A stretch of DNA of 30,520 bases from JBEIFW01 sp044370695 (GCA_044370695.1 JBILVB010000029.1:1-30520); one strand, 5' to 3'. Counted from the stretch's first letter, positions 1 through 7,292 are shown. Program-made: numbers and translations. Notes: a model not told the origin generated them from the letters alone.

Positions 1-25
1 GGCGGCGAACCGCCCGGCCACGATC

Positions 26-307
26 GTGCCCGACGGGCCACCCGGGACCGCGGCGGTGCGGCGCGCCTTCGTGCGAGACGGACGCCTGCTGTCCATACCG
101 ACCGTGCGCCACAAGCGTCTCGTGGTGCTCGACCTGCTCGCGCAGGAGTTCGAACCCGGACGTCGCTACCGCGAGACGGCCGTGAACCTCATCCTCGGCC
201 GGTGGCACGCCGACACCGCAGCCTTGCGGCGGTACCTCGTCGACGAGGGTTTCCTCGATCGCGCCGACGGCGAGTACTGGCGAGCCGGCGGCACGGTCGA
301 GGCCTGA
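26..307 (+). CDS. DUF2087 domain protein
   Basis: Small protein of 93 residues that matches the DUF2087 family in my recollection: the run RDGRLLSIP, the block KRLVVLDLLAQEFEPGRRY, then LRRYLVDEGFLDR and a Tyr-Trp pair near the end. The family is small, helical and thought to be nucleic-acid associated; its biochemical role is not established. The GTG at 26 is a possible start, but the frame stays open to the left edge of the window, so the gene may begin upstream or be the tail of a larger protein. It ends 43 bp before the J-domain gene, which appears to have its own promoter. Confidence 0.75.
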   Translation: MPDGPPGTAAVRRAFVRDGRLLSIPTVRHKRLVVLDLLAQEFEPGRRYRETAVNLILGRWHADTAALRRYLVDEGFLDRADGEYWRAGGTVEA

Positions 308-338
308 GCCCGTCGGTGCCCGGCTCCGGCCGTCCTCC

Positions 339-344
339 TACGCT
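339..344 (+). promoter_or_regulatory. -10 box (TACGCT) for leaderless J-domain gene
   Basis: TACGCT fits the actinobacterial TAnnnT -10 pattern and ends 6 nt before the GTG at 351, so transcription would start at or next to the start codon. No Shine-Dalgarno sequence lies in between, and no clear -35 is seen. Confidence 0.4.
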
Positions 345-350
345 TCCCCC

Positions 351-941
351 GTGCGCACGTGGTACGAGCGGCTCGGCGTCGCCACGGATGCCACCCCCGA
401 CGAGGTCCACCGCGCGTACCGGCGCCTCGCACGGCGCACCCACCCGGATGCACCGGGCGGCGACGCCGCCCGCATGGCCGAACTGAACGAGGCGTGGCGG
501 GTGCTGTCGGACCCCGTCCGGCGCGCCCGCTACGACGCCGAACTGCGCGCCCGCGCATCGAGCGTCGACGACCCCTTCGACGACCCCGTCGACGGGGCGG
601 GGGACGGCGCTGCGGGTGGGCCGGGACAGGGGCCGCGGCACGGGCCCGGCCGCCGGCGATTCCCCGTGTTCACCGTGCTCGCGCTGGTGACGGCGGCCGT
701 ACTCTTCGTCGGCTCGGCCTATGCCCGCCGGGACCCGGGCGCACCCGCCCCCGTCGACGGCGTGATCGAACCCGGCTCGTGCGTCCAGATCCTGCCCGGC
801 GACCTGGTCGAGGAGGTCCCCTGCGCGGGTCCGCGGGCCGGGACGGCATCGGCCGTGCTGCAGCCCGGTTCGGCGTGCCCGAGCCCGACCGGTGCGTTCA
901 TCGACCGCCGGCTGCGCATCGTGTGCGTCCTGCCGGGGTGA
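351..941 (+). CDS. Membrane-anchored J-domain (DnaJ-like) protein
   Basis: A 196-residue protein with an N-terminal J domain (about residues 1-65) carrying the HPD tripeptide at 31-33, which in this family stimulates Hsp70 ATPase. A charged linker rich in Asp, Gly and Pro follows, then one transmembrane helix at about 104-125, and an exported tail of about 70 residues with four cysteines that could form disulfides. It lacks the Gly/Phe, zinc-finger and substrate domains of true DnaJ, so it is a J-domain protein that would recruit DnaK to the inner face of the membrane. The partner is unknown. The GTG at 351 is supported by the TAnnnT box 6 nt upstream and by the J domain starting right at the N-terminus. 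Confidence 0.8.
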   Translation: MRTWYERLGVATDATPDEVHRAYRRLARRTHPDAPGGDAARMAELNEAWRVLSDPVRRARYDAELRARASSVDDPFDDPVDGAGDGAAGGPGQGPRHGPGRRRFPVFTVLALVTAAVLFVGSAYARRDPGAPAPVDGVIEPGSCVQILPGDLVEEVPCAGPRAGTASAVLQPGSACPSPTGAFIDRRLRIVCVLPG

Positions 942-966
942 CGGGCGCGAGCCCCGATGGTAGGTT
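938..966 (+). promoter_or_regulatory. Promoter of tRNA-Val
   Basis: GTGACG at 938-943 (4 of 6 to TTGACA) and TAGGTT at 961-966 are separated by 17 bp. The expected start lies about 4 nt before the tRNA. The -35 overlaps the stop codon of the J-domain gene. Confidence 0.45.
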
Positions 967-976
967 TCGAGGCCCC

Positions 977-1049
977 GGGCGTTTAGCTCAGTCGGAAGAG
1001 CGCCACGTTCACACCGTGGAGGTCATGGGATCGAGGCCCATATCGCCCA
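977..1049 (+). tRNA. tRNA-Val (anticodon CAC)
   Basis: Folds as a cloverleaf: acceptor GGGCGTT (977-983) with ATCGCCC (1042-1048); D stem GCTC/GAGC (986-989, 998-1001); anticodon stem CCACG/CGTGG (1003-1007, 1015-1019) with loop TTCACAC, anticodon CAC at 1010-1012, reading the valine codon GUG; T stem ATGGG/CCCAT. The discriminator is A1049 and CCA is not encoded. Two features are unusual: a T-T mismatch at the sixth acceptor pair, and A instead of T at the first position of the T loop (ATCGAGG), where nearly all elongator tRNAs have T54. The gene still looks functional, since a hairpin follows and a promoter precedes it. Confidence 0.88.
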
Positions 1050-1053
1050 CTTC

Positions 1054-1074
1054 GGCCCCGCCGTTGGCGGGGCC
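1054..1074 (+). terminator. Hairpin after tRNA-Val
   Basis: GGCCCCGCC, loop GTT, GGCGGGGCC: a perfect 9-bp GC stem starting 5 bp after the tRNA. There is no T-run after it, which is common for GC-rich actinobacterial terminators. It could also guide 3' trimming of the tRNA. Confidence 0.6.
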
Positions 1075-1149
1075 GTTGCGCGTTCTCGCCCCGCCCAACG
1101 CTGCTGCACCGACCGGGCGTCGATCCACGGGGGCTGCGCCGGGGACCGG

Positions 1150-1155
1150 TACCGT
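1150..1155 (+). promoter_or_regulatory. -10 box (TACCGT) for leaderless DUF3499 gene
   Basis: TACCGT ends 6 nt before the ATG at 1162 with no Shine-Dalgarno sequence between. This is the spacing expected when the transcript starts at the AUG. Confidence 0.45.
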
Positions 1156-1161
1156 TCGCCC

Positions 1162-1608
1162 ATGGTCCCCCGTTGCGAGCGCCCCGAGTGCTCGCAACCC
1201 GCGGCCGTGCGCTGGGGGTTCGACCCGCGACGGCTACTGGTCTGGCTCGACCGTCCAGGAGACGACGGCTCGATCGATCACGGCCTGTGCAACACCCACG
1301 CCCAGCGGTTACGTCCCCCACGCGGCTGGTGGCTCGACGACCGCCGACTCGCCCAGCCGGCGCTGTTCCCCGACTTCACCGCCGACTCCGAGACACCCGA
1401 CGCTGCCGATCCGCGCCGTCCGGCCCGTCCTGCCGAGGAGGAGTCCGACCCGGCCGACGACGAGCGGTCCGACGACGGCAGCGGGGCCGTCGCCCGGGGC
1501 AAGGGACGGCGCCGCAAGCGCCGGGAAGCAGCCCGCCAGCGGGCCCAGGCCGCCCAGGCCGGCACCGACGAACCCCTTCCGTTCACCCCCGACTCCGGAG
1601 CACCCTGA
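1162..1608 (+). CDS. DUF3499 family protein
   Basis: A 148-residue protein whose first 55 residues match DUF3499, an actinobacterial family of unknown function: paired cysteines C5 and C10, then a GLCNTHA motif (C43, H46) and the ending RLRPPRGW. The Cys/His spacing suggests a small zinc-binding fold. The remainder is an acidic stretch followed by a very basic one (GKGRRRKRR at about 113-121), which could contact nucleic acid. It is followed after 6 bp by the small zinc-ribbon gene and then the SRPBCC gene, so the three are probably one transcript. Confidence 0.8.
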   Translation: MVPRCERPECSQPAAVRWGFDPRRLLVWLDRPGDDGSIDHGLCNTHAQRLRPPRGWWLDDRRLAQPALFPDFTADSETPDAADPRRPARPAEEESDPADDERSDDGSGAVARGKGRRRKRREAARQRAQAAQAGTDEPLPFTPDSGAP

Positions 1609-1614
1609 CCACCG

Positions 1615-1800
1615 ATGGACCCGATCACCTTCACGTGCCCCCGCTGCCGCACCGACCACGTGGGCCGCTTCTACGGACCGTGCAGCGCGTGCCGAGACGA
1701 GCTGCGCGCCGCGCTCGGGGGCGAGGCGCGCCGCGTCGAGGTCGCCGCGTACGAACCGAAGATGAACGTCACCCCCAACGCCGTAGCGCTCAAGGAGTGA
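1615..1800 (+). CDS. Small zinc-ribbon protein
   Basis: A 61-residue protein with two CxxC knuckles, C8/C11 and C23/C26, the usual layout of a structural zinc ribbon. The tail ends NAVALKE. No specific family recognised. The start is the first ATG after the DUF3499 stop; translation is probably coupled, since there is no clear Shine-Dalgarno sequence. Its stop is one base from the next start. Codon use and cysteine spacing support a real gene, but the function is unknown; similar small ribbons act as adaptors for larger proteins or RNA. Confidence 0.7.
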   Translation: MDPITFTCPRCRTDHVGRFYGPCSACRDELRAALGGEARRVEVAAYEPKMNVTPNAVALKE

Positions 1801-1801
1801 C

Positions 1802-2263
1802 GTGCGCCAGGTCGTGGTCCACGAACTCCCCGCCTCCCCCGAGTCCGTGTTCGCCTGGGTCGAGGATCTTTCGCTCTACCCGGCGTGGATGCCGCTCGTC
1901 ACCCGGGCCGTTGCAGAGCCGGCCGCCGAGCCGTCGGCCTGGGCGGTCGAGCTGACCGGCCGCCTCGGTCCGCTCGCGCGGTCCAAGCGGCTGCGCATGG
2001 CGCGCGTGCGCCACGATCCCCCCCGTTCGGTCCGGTTCGAGCGGGCCGAACGTGACGGCCGGTCGCATTCGGCCTGGGTGCTGGGCGCCGAGGTCACCCC
2101 GACCGACACCGGTGCTCGGCTCGTCGTCGAACTCGTCTACGACGGCGGCCTGTTCGGGCCGGTGCTCGAACGGCTTCTCGCCGATCAGGTCGAGACCGGC
2201 CGGCGGCGCCTCGCCGACGCCGTCAGCAGCGGGCCGCCGTCAGGAGCTGCCGGGAGCCGATGA
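1802..2263 (+). CDS. SRPBCC (START-like) family protein
   Basis: A 153-residue protein with the profile of the SRPBCC or polyketide cyclase/coenzyme Q-binding superfamily: HELPASPESVFAWVEDLSLYPAWMP at the N-terminus (helix-turn after the first strand), a central strand region with basic residues, and a C-terminal helix (about residues 115-145) that would close the hydrophobic pocket. The fold binds lipids or other small hydrophobic ligands; the ligand here cannot be read. The GTG start follows the preceding stop by one base. The last 41 bp overlap the end of the convergent NYN gene. Confidence 0.8.
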   Translation: MRQVVVHELPASPESVFAWVEDLSLYPAWMPLVTRAVAEPAAEPSAWAVELTGRLGPLARSKRLRMARVRHDPPRSVRFERAERDGRSHSAWVLGAEVTPTDTGARLVVELVYDGGLFGPVLERLLADQVETGRRRLADAVSSGPPSGAAGSR

Positions 2264-3473
2264 GCGTCGCGCCGTGGCGCCGGCGTGCCGCCTCGCGCAC
2301 CGCGCCGTCATCGGTGGCGACGACCACCGGGATCGCCGTTGCGAGCGCAGCCAACAGCTCGAGGATCATCTCGTCGGCGCTCACCCCGGGCGGGCTGAAC
2401 GACACGCGGACGTGTCGGCGACCCGACGGCCCGGCCGCCCCGAGATCGGCCCCGTCGAAGACCACCTCGACCTGCGTCCCGAGCCGGGCCTCGAGCGCCT
2501 CGAGGGCGTCGAGCAGCCGCTCTCGTTGCACGGGCAACGACTCGCCCGGCCAGCCGAGTTTGGCCACGTTGTAGCCGTCGACGAGCAGGATCACCCCGGG
2601 CATGGCCAGCCAGGCCCGGGCCAGCTCGGCGGAGTCGGCCGGCAGCCCGCGCACGACCGCGAGGGGCACCCGGCGGCGCTCGCGGGGACCCGCCGACGGT
2701 GCGGGAGCGGGCGCGGGTTCGAGCAGGGCGCGGGCTCGCTCGACGGCCGCGGCCAAGCTCACGACCGCGTCGTCGATGACCTCGAGCGCGCGGTCGACCG
2801 CCACGATCGGAGCCACCGCCGGAGCCGCCGGCACGCGCGCCACCGGCGCGGCCCCGGCCTCGAGCGCCGCCGCCCGCTCCAGCACTGCCGCCCGCTCCGA
2901 CGCCGCCGCCGCCTGCTGCTCGGCCGCTCGCAGCCGGCGCTCGAGCCCGCGACGTTCCCCCTCGGACCCCGCCAGCGCCCGCTCGAGCTCGGCTGCGCGC
3001 CGCTCGAGTCGCGCGACGGAATCGGCCCGCGCTGCGAGCTCGATCGTCGCCGCGGCGAGCTCTGCGGCGACCCGCTGCGCAGCCTCCTGCGCGGCCGCCA
3101 GCCGACGACGGGCGCTGCGTTCGGCGCGCGCGTCGAGGGAAGCCGCCCGGGCGGCATCCTGTTCGGCCACCAGCGACGCGAGTTCGGCCTCCCAGCCCGG
3201 CGGGCGAGCCAGGTAGAGCTGCGACGGCCGGCCGAGCAGGTCGGCATTCACCGTTGCGGCCAACCGTGACCGGAGCGCGTCGTCGGCGTCGAGCACGCGG
3301 CGCACCACCGCGAGCGCCGTCGTGGGCAGCTTCTGGAACCGGGCCAAGGGGCGCAGCGCCGCCGGGAGCGGGACCGACGCCGGCGGGCGAGCGGCGGCGA
3401 CGACGGCGGCGAAGGCCAGCTCGAGGGCGGGTCGGATCGCCTCGTCGGGCACCCGGGCTCCCTCGTCGGCCAT
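2223..3473 (-). CDS. NYN-domain (YacP-like) protein with coiled coil
   Basis: A 416-residue protein. The N-terminal 90 residues are helical. A long Ala/Glu/Arg coiled coil covers about 94-210, then a Pro/Ala linker, then a C-terminal NYN/PIN-like domain at about 292-416. That domain begins with VILLVDGYN and holds further acidic residues in VVFDGAD and ATDDGAVRE, as expected for a metal-dependent ribonuclease site related to YacP/Rae1. The ATG at 3473 is chosen because a TAGCAT box ends 7 nt upstream; the reading frame itself continues further but would run through the promoter of the divergent exonuclease gene. Likely role: RNA processing or decay, the coiled coil giving oligomerisation. Substrate unknown. 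Confidence 0.75.
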   Translation of the reverse strand: MADEGARVPDEAIRPALELAFAAVVAAARPPASVPLPAALRPLARFQKLPTTALAVVRRVLDADDALRSRLAATVNADLLGRPSQLYLARPPGWEAELASLVAEQDAARAASLDARAERSARRRLAAAQEAAQRVAAELAAATIELAARADSVARLERRAAELERALAGSEGERRGLERRLRAAEQQAAAASERAAVLERAAALEAGAAPVARVPAAPAVAPIVAVDRALEVIDDAVVSLAAAVERARALLEPAPAPAPSAGPRERRRVPLAVVRGLPADSAELARAWLAMPGVILLVDGYNVAKLGWPGESLPVQRERLLDALEALEARLGTQVEVVFDGADLGAAGPSGRRHVRVSFSPPGVSADEMILELLAALATAIPVVVATDDGAVREAARRRHGATLIGSRQLLTAARC

Positions 3474-3480
3474 GGGCGGG

Positions 3481-3486
3481 ATGCTA
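3481..3486 (-). promoter_or_regulatory. -10 box (TAGCAT) for leaderless NYN gene
   Basis: On the minus strand TAGCAT ends 7 nt before the ATG at 3473, with no Shine-Dalgarno sequence between. Confidence 0.4.
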
Positions 3487-3572
3487 CGGCCCGGATCGGC
3501 GAGCACCCCGAGGGTTCCGTCGGCGACGCCCGCCGGAACCGCGCCCTCCCCGAACTTCGTACACCCGTTCGC

Positions 3573-3578
3573 TACGGT
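3573..3578 (+). promoter_or_regulatory. -10 box (TACGGT) for leaderless exonuclease gene
   Basis: TACGGT ends 7 nt before the GTG at 3586 and no ribosome-binding site intervenes. This supports the GTG start over the upstream in-frame ATG codons. Confidence 0.45.
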
Positions 3579-3585
3579 GGGCCGG

Positions 3586-5223
3586 GTGCAACGTACGTTC
3601 GACGATCTGGGTACGCCGTTGGCCGAGGTCACCTTCTGCGTGGTCGACGTGGAGACCACGGGCACCAGCCCCGCCACCGACGCACTCACCGAGATCGGCG
3701 CCGTCAAGGTGCGCGGCGGGGAGATCATCGGCACGCTGCAGACGCTGGTGAATCCCGGTCGGGGCATCCCGCCCGAGATCACCTACCTCACCGGCATCAC
3801 CGAGGCGATGACCGCACCGGCCCCGCGGATCGCCGCCGTGCTGCCCACGCTCGCCGAGTTCCTCGAGGGCACCGTGATCGTCGGCCACAACGTCCGTTTC
3901 GATCTCTCCTTCCTCGACGCTGCGCTCACCGCCGACCACCGGCCCCGCCTGGCCAACCCCGTCGTCGACACGTGTGCCCTGGCTCGCCGCCTGGTGCGCG
4001 ACGAGGTACCCAACTGCCGCCTCGGCACGCTCGCCGAGCGCTTCCGGCTCTCCCACAAGCCCACCCACCGAGCGCTCGACGACGCCCTCGCCACCATGGA
4101 ACTGCTCCACCTGCTTCTCGAACGGGCCGCCCGCCTCGGTGTGCTCGGCCTCGACGATCTCCTCGCGCTCCCCCGCCTCGGCGGCCACCCACAAGTCGGC
4201 AAGCTCCGCCTCACCACCGACCTGCCCCGCCGGCCCGGCGTCTACCGCTTCCTGGGCGCGAGCGACGACGTGCTCTACGTGGGGAAGGCCACCGACCTGC
4301 GCCAGCGGGTCCGTTCGTACTTCTCGGGCGACGACCGCCGCCGCATCGGCGGTCTCCTACGAGAGGTGCACCGGATCGACCATCTCGCCTGCGCCACCAC
4401 CCTCGAGGCCGCCGTGCGCGAGCACCACCTGATCCGCCACCACCGCCCGCGCTACAACGCGCTCGGCAAGGGCGATCGGGCGAACTCGTACGTCCGGTTC
4501 GATCCCACCGCCGCGTTCCCCCGCGTCGTCGTCGGGCGCAGCCCTGGCACCGCGCCCGCCGTCACGCTCGGCCCCCTGCCCACCGGCCTCGCCGGCCAGG
4601 TGGTCGACGCGATCGAGTCGGCCTTGCCGCTGCGACGCTGCACGTTGCGGCCCCGGGCTGGCGGGCCGCCGCTGCGGGAGGGTCCGTGCGCTCCGGCACG
4701 GCTCGGGGTCGCGAGTTGCCCGTGCTCGGGAGGCGCCGACGCCGCCGGCTATGCCGCCGTCGTGCGCCGCACCCTCGATGCGTTGCAGGGCCGCCCCGAG
4801 ATCGTGCTCGAGCCCCTCGCCGAACGGATGCGCCTCCTTGCGGCCCAGGAGCGGTTCGAGGAGGCCGCAACGGTGCGCGACCGGGCCGAGGCCTTCGCAC
4901 GCGTCGTGCGCCGCCAGCGCCGCGTCGATGCGCTGCGCCGGTCCGGGCGGTTGCGGATCCACGTCGCCGACGGCGGGGGTGCGGAACTCGTCGGCGGGCG
5001 ACTGGTGGCGTCGTGGACTGCGCCCGGCACCCAACCAGGCCTGGTCCTGCTGGAGGGCGACGTCCCCGAGTCCCCCGATGACGACGAGCTCTCGTGTGTA
5101 GGCGCCTGGCTCGATGCCGAGGCCGGTCGGGTGCGCATCGACACCTGCGACGGCCTCTTCAGCTCCCCCGTCACCCGAGTGCCCTCGTTCCAGCCCCGCC
5201 GCAGCCCGATCTCCGGCCGCTGA
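3586..5223 (+). CDS. DEDDh exonuclease fused to UvrC N-terminal half (GIY-YIG)
   Basis: A 545-residue fusion. Residues 15-180 form a DnaQ/epsilon-type 3'-5' exonuclease with all DEDDh residues visible: D21 and E23 (DVETT), D106 (GHNVRFD), H161 and D166 (HRALDD). Residues about 210-300 form a GIY-YIG nuclease domain (GVY at 218-220, YVG at 231-233, and the Arg-rich DLRQRVRSY). A UVR-like helical pair with ERFEEAATVRDRAE lies near 416-445. The UvrC C-terminal endonuclease and HhH parts are absent. This architecture is known in actinobacteria, as in the mycobacterial Rv2191 type, and is thought to act in DNA repair. It is divergent from the NYN gene across 112 bp and stands convergent to trpD. 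Confidence 0.88.
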   Translation: MQRTFDDLGTPLAEVTFCVVDVETTGTSPATDALTEIGAVKVRGGEIIGTLQTLVNPGRGIPPEITYLTGITEAMTAPAPRIAAVLPTLAEFLEGTVIVGHNVRFDLSFLDAALTADHRPRLANPVVDTCALARRLVRDEVPNCRLGTLAERFRLSHKPTHRALDDALATMELLHLLLERAARLGVLGLDDLLALPRLGGHPQVGKLRLTTDLPRRPGVYRFLGASDDVLYVGKATDLRQRVRSYFSGDDRRRIGGLLREVHRIDHLACATTLEAAVREHHLIRHHRPRYNALGKGDRANSYVRFDPTAAFPRVVVGRSPGTAPAVTLGPLPTGLAGQVVDAIESALPLRRCTLRPRAGGPPLREGPCAPARLGVASCPCSGGADAAGYAAVVRRTLDALQGRPEIVLEPLAERMRLLAAQERFEEAATVRDRAEAFARVVRRQRRVDALRRSGRLRIHVADGGGAELVGGRLVASWTAPGTQPGLVLLEGDVPESPDDDELSCVGAWLDAEAGRVRIDTCDGLFSSPVTRVPSFQPRRSPISGR

Positions 5224-5244
5224 CCGCCCCTCGCAGGCCCCGCG

Positions 5245-6291
5245 TCAGCTGCGGTTCGAGCGTTCGACGAGGCGATCGAGCGTGGCGGCCGCCGAACCGG
5301 TGTCGATCGTCTCCCCCGCCAGCCGTACGCCGTCGGCCAGATCGTCGACGCGTCCAGCGACGAGCAACCCCGCCGCTGCGTTGAGCACGACGATGTCCCG
5401 GTGCGGGCCGCGCTCACCGGCGAGCACGGCTCGTGCGAGGCGTGCGTTCAGGGCCGGATCGCCGCCGCGCAGGTCCGACGCGCTCGCCCGGGCCACGCCG
5501 AGGTCGCGCGGGTCGAGGATCCAGTGGGTGACCGACCCGTCGCGCAGGTCCCAGACGTTCGACGTCGTCGTGGTGGTCAACTCGTCGAGGCCGTCGTCGC
5601 CGTGCACCACGAGCGCCCGCACCGCCCCCCGGGACTGCAGCACGCCGAGCATCTTCGGCGCCATCCGGGCATCGGCGACCCCGAGTGCGTACCGCCGCAC
5701 CCGTGCCGGGTTGGCGAGCGGGCCGAGCAGGTTGAACGCCGTCGGCACGCCGAGCTCGCGCCGGGTCGGGCCGGCGTGGCGCAGCGCCGGGTGGAAGCGC
5801 GGGGCGAAGCAGAACCCGACCCCGGTCTCGGCCACGCACGCTGCGACGGTCACGGGGTCGAGTTCGATGCGCACCCCCAATTCGACGAGCAGGTCGGCCG
5901 CACCACAACTCGACGACGCCGCCCGGTTTCCGTGCTTGCACACCGGCACCCCGGCCCCGGCGACCACGAGCATCGACAGGGTCGACACGTTGATCGAATG
6001 GCTCCGGTCGCCACCGGTACCGACGATGTCGACCGCGTCGACGCCATCGGGCAGCACCACCCGCTCGCCGGCGGTGAGCATCGCATCGAGCATCCCCGAC
6101 AGCTCGCTGATCGACTCGCCCTTCATGCGCAAGGCGACCACGAACCCGGCGATCTGTGCGGGCGTGGCGTTCCCTGCGAGGATCTGGCCCATTGCAGCCC
6201 CGGCGAGCGAGGCGTCGAGATCGTGCCCGGCGATCAGCGAACCCAGTACGCCGGACCAGCCACCGACGGCGTCGAACGGTTGTGATTCCAC
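5245..6291 (-). CDS. trpD: Anthranilate phosphoribosyltransferase
   Basis: A 348-residue protein of normal TrpD length. It transfers the phosphoribosyl group of PRPP to anthranilate, the second step specific to tryptophan synthesis, in the cytoplasm. Family motifs are complete: GTGGD at 91-95 (PRPP binding), NVST at 101-104, KHGNR at 119-123 (anthranilate/PRPP site), and GVGFCFAPRFHPA for the second substrate region. No other trp gene is nearby, so the pathway genes are scattered. The GTG start at 6291 is the first in frame that keeps the N-terminal helix, and a TAnnnT box lies 9 nt upstream. It sits 34 bp behind the WhiB gene in the same direction. Confidence 0.95.
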   Translation of the reverse strand: MESQPFDAVGGWSGVLGSLIAGHDLDASLAGAAMGQILAGNATPAQIAGFVVALRMKGESISELSGMLDAMLTAGERVVLPDGVDAVDIVGTGGDRSHSINVSTLSMLVVAGAGVPVCKHGNRAASSSCGAADLLVELGVRIELDPVTVAACVAETGVGFCFAPRFHPALRHAGPTRRELGVPTAFNLLGPLANPARVRRYALGVADARMAPKMLGVLQSRGAVRALVVHGDDGLDELTTTTTSNVWDLRDGSVTHWILDPRDLGVARASASDLRGGDPALNARLARAVLAGERGPHRDIVVLNAAAGLLVAGRVDDLADGVRLAGETIDTGSAAATLDRLVERSNRS

Positions 6292-6300
6292 AGGCCGGTC

Positions 6301-6306
6301 AGGCTA
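6301..6306 (-). promoter_or_regulatory. Possible -10 box (TAGCCT) for trpD
   Basis: TAGCCT on the minus strand ends 9 nt before the trpD GTG, in the short gap after the WhiB gene. It would let trpD be transcribed without read-through. There is no clear -35. Confidence 0.3.
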
Positions 6307-6325
6307 CCGGCGAAAGCCCGCCGCC

Positions 6326-6565
6326 CTAGGCGCTGCGGCGGCGTTGGCGCACGATGCGCCGTCGCTCGCGCTCGGTTGCACCGCCCCACACGCCGACCTT
6401 CTCCCGGGCGGCGAGCGCGTGCTCCAGGCAAGCCTTCTGCACCACACAGCGGCCGCAGATCTCCTTGGCCGCGTCGGCTTCCTCGTCGGTCTCCGGGTAG
6501 AAGATCTCCGGATCGAGGCCTTTGCAGGCGCCACGATCCAGCCAAACCAAACGGGAAGCTGCCAC
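6326..6565 (-). CDS. WhiB-family iron-sulfur transcription factor
   Basis: A 79-residue WhiB-like protein. Cysteines C14, C37, C40 and C46 follow the family pattern C-Xn-C-X2-C-X5-C that binds a [4Fe-4S] cluster; GVWGG at 58-62 is the diagnostic turn; and the basic tail (ERERRRIVRQRRRS) contacts DNA. Members bind the primary sigma factor and tune transcription to redox state or nitric oxide. The short length and the LVWLDRGACKG start resemble the WhiB1/WhmE-like small group, but the subtype cannot be fixed here. The GTG start follows GAGGGG at a 9-nt spacing, and a strong promoter lies upstream. Confidence 0.95.
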   Translation of the reverse strand: MAASRLVWLDRGACKGLDPEIFYPETDEEADAAKEICGRCVVQKACLEHALAAREKVGVWGGATERERRRIVRQRRRSA

Positions 6566-6601
6566 GGTTGATCGCCCCTCGAAGTCGACCGTTCGAGGCG
6601 C

Positions 6602-6629
6602 AGACTACGACCGGACAGGCCATTGTCAA
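6602..6629 (-). promoter_or_regulatory. Promoter of WhiB gene
   Basis: On the minus strand a perfect TTGACA (6629-6624) and TAGTCT (6607-6602) are separated by 16 bp. The start would be near 6595, giving a leader of about 30 nt that holds the GAGGGG ribosome-binding site. It is the only consensus -35 I found in the window. Confidence 0.7.
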
Positions 6630-6675
6630 GGGGACACGCTGGGATTTTCCCGAGTGTTCGACGCCGGGACCGGCC

Positions 6676-7263
6676 TCAGGCGGTCACCTCGATGTCAAGG
6701 CGCTGTCCCTTTCCGGCATGGCTGTTCGCCCCGAACGCGATGTTGCACACGAGCACGTACTTCCCCGGGGTGACCGTGACCGTGCCCTTGGCCGTGGCGT
6801 TGGCCGCGAAGCGGCCGACGACCGGCTGGAGCGCCCCGGCCGGCAACTTGTCCTCGAGGATCGCGCCCGAATCGCTCTTGGGCAGGGCGGCGTAGGAGTC
6901 GCCCTTCACGATGTCGAGCTCGTGGTTCGCGGTCCCGGCGTTCTTGACCACGAACTCGATCGTGCCCGCCTTGATCTTCGTCGGCGCCTCGATCGACCAC
7001 TCCTTCAGCACGACGTCCACCGAGGTGGCGGCGCCCGCAGTGGTGGCCTTCGTCGTGGCCGCAGCGCTCGTTGCCGCCGCCGTCGTGGCCGCAGCGCTCG
7101 TTGCGGCCGCCGCCGTCGTGGCCGCAGCGCTCGGTGCGGCCGCCGCCGTCGAGCCGGCCGACGTCACCGAGGTCGCCGTCGTCGCACTCGACGACGAGTC
7201 GTCGCCGCAGGCGGCGAGCGCCCCGGCCACGGCGACGAGCATCAGCACTGAACGTCGAACCAC
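6676..7263 (-). CDS. Cupredoxin-domain lipoprotein
   Basis: A 195-residue exported lipoprotein. The signal peptide ends in lipobox LAAC (C19), followed by a low-complexity Ala/Thr/Ser linker to about residue 75 and a cupredoxin domain to the end. Candidate copper ligands are H114 (NHELD), C173, H182 and Q187. The spacing from Cys to second His is nine residues and the axial position is Gln, whereas plastocyanins use Met and a shorter loop. It would be an outer-leaflet electron carrier or copper-binding protein. The GTG at 7263 is set by GAGGAGG at 7275-7269 with a 5-nt spacer. The linker is encoded by imperfect tandem repeats. Confidence 0.8.
   Translation of the reverse strand: MVRRSVLMLVAVAGALAACGDDSSSSATTATSVTSAGSTAAAAPSAAATTAAAATSAAATTAAATSAAATTKATTAGAATSVDVVLKEWSIEAPTKIKAGTIEFVVKNAGTANHELDIVKGDSYAALPKSDSGAILEDKLPAGALQPVVGRFAANATAKGTVTVTPGKYVLVCNIAFGANSHAGKGQRLDIEVTA
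7051..7146 (-). repeat. Three tandem repeats encoding Ala/Thr linker
   Basis: Copies of 30, 33 and 33 bp at 7051-7080, 7081-7113 and 7114-7146, each beginning CGTCGTGGCCGCAGCGCTCG on the plus strand and kept in frame. They code the flexible stalk between lipobox and cupredoxin domain. Copy number could vary between strains. Confidence 0.75.
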
Positions 7264-7292
7264 GACATCCTCCTCGAGACGGTGTACCCGAC

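Noticed and set aside
2052..3269. A 405-codon plus-strand frame over the NYN gene
   Set aside because: Arg/His-rich antisense shadow; the minus strand has the NYN motif and a coiled coil.
5219..5249. Inverted repeat GCTGAC/GTCAGC between the exonuclease and trpD genes as a two-way terminator
   Set aside because: The arms are simply the two stop codons in similar context, the stem is 6 bp with a 19-nt loop, and no T-run follows.
6641..6674. Short palindromes GGGA-TTT-TCCC and GCCGG-GA-CCGGC after the cupredoxin gene as a terminator
   Set aside because: Stems of only 4-5 bp without a T-run; too weak to call in GC-rich DNA.
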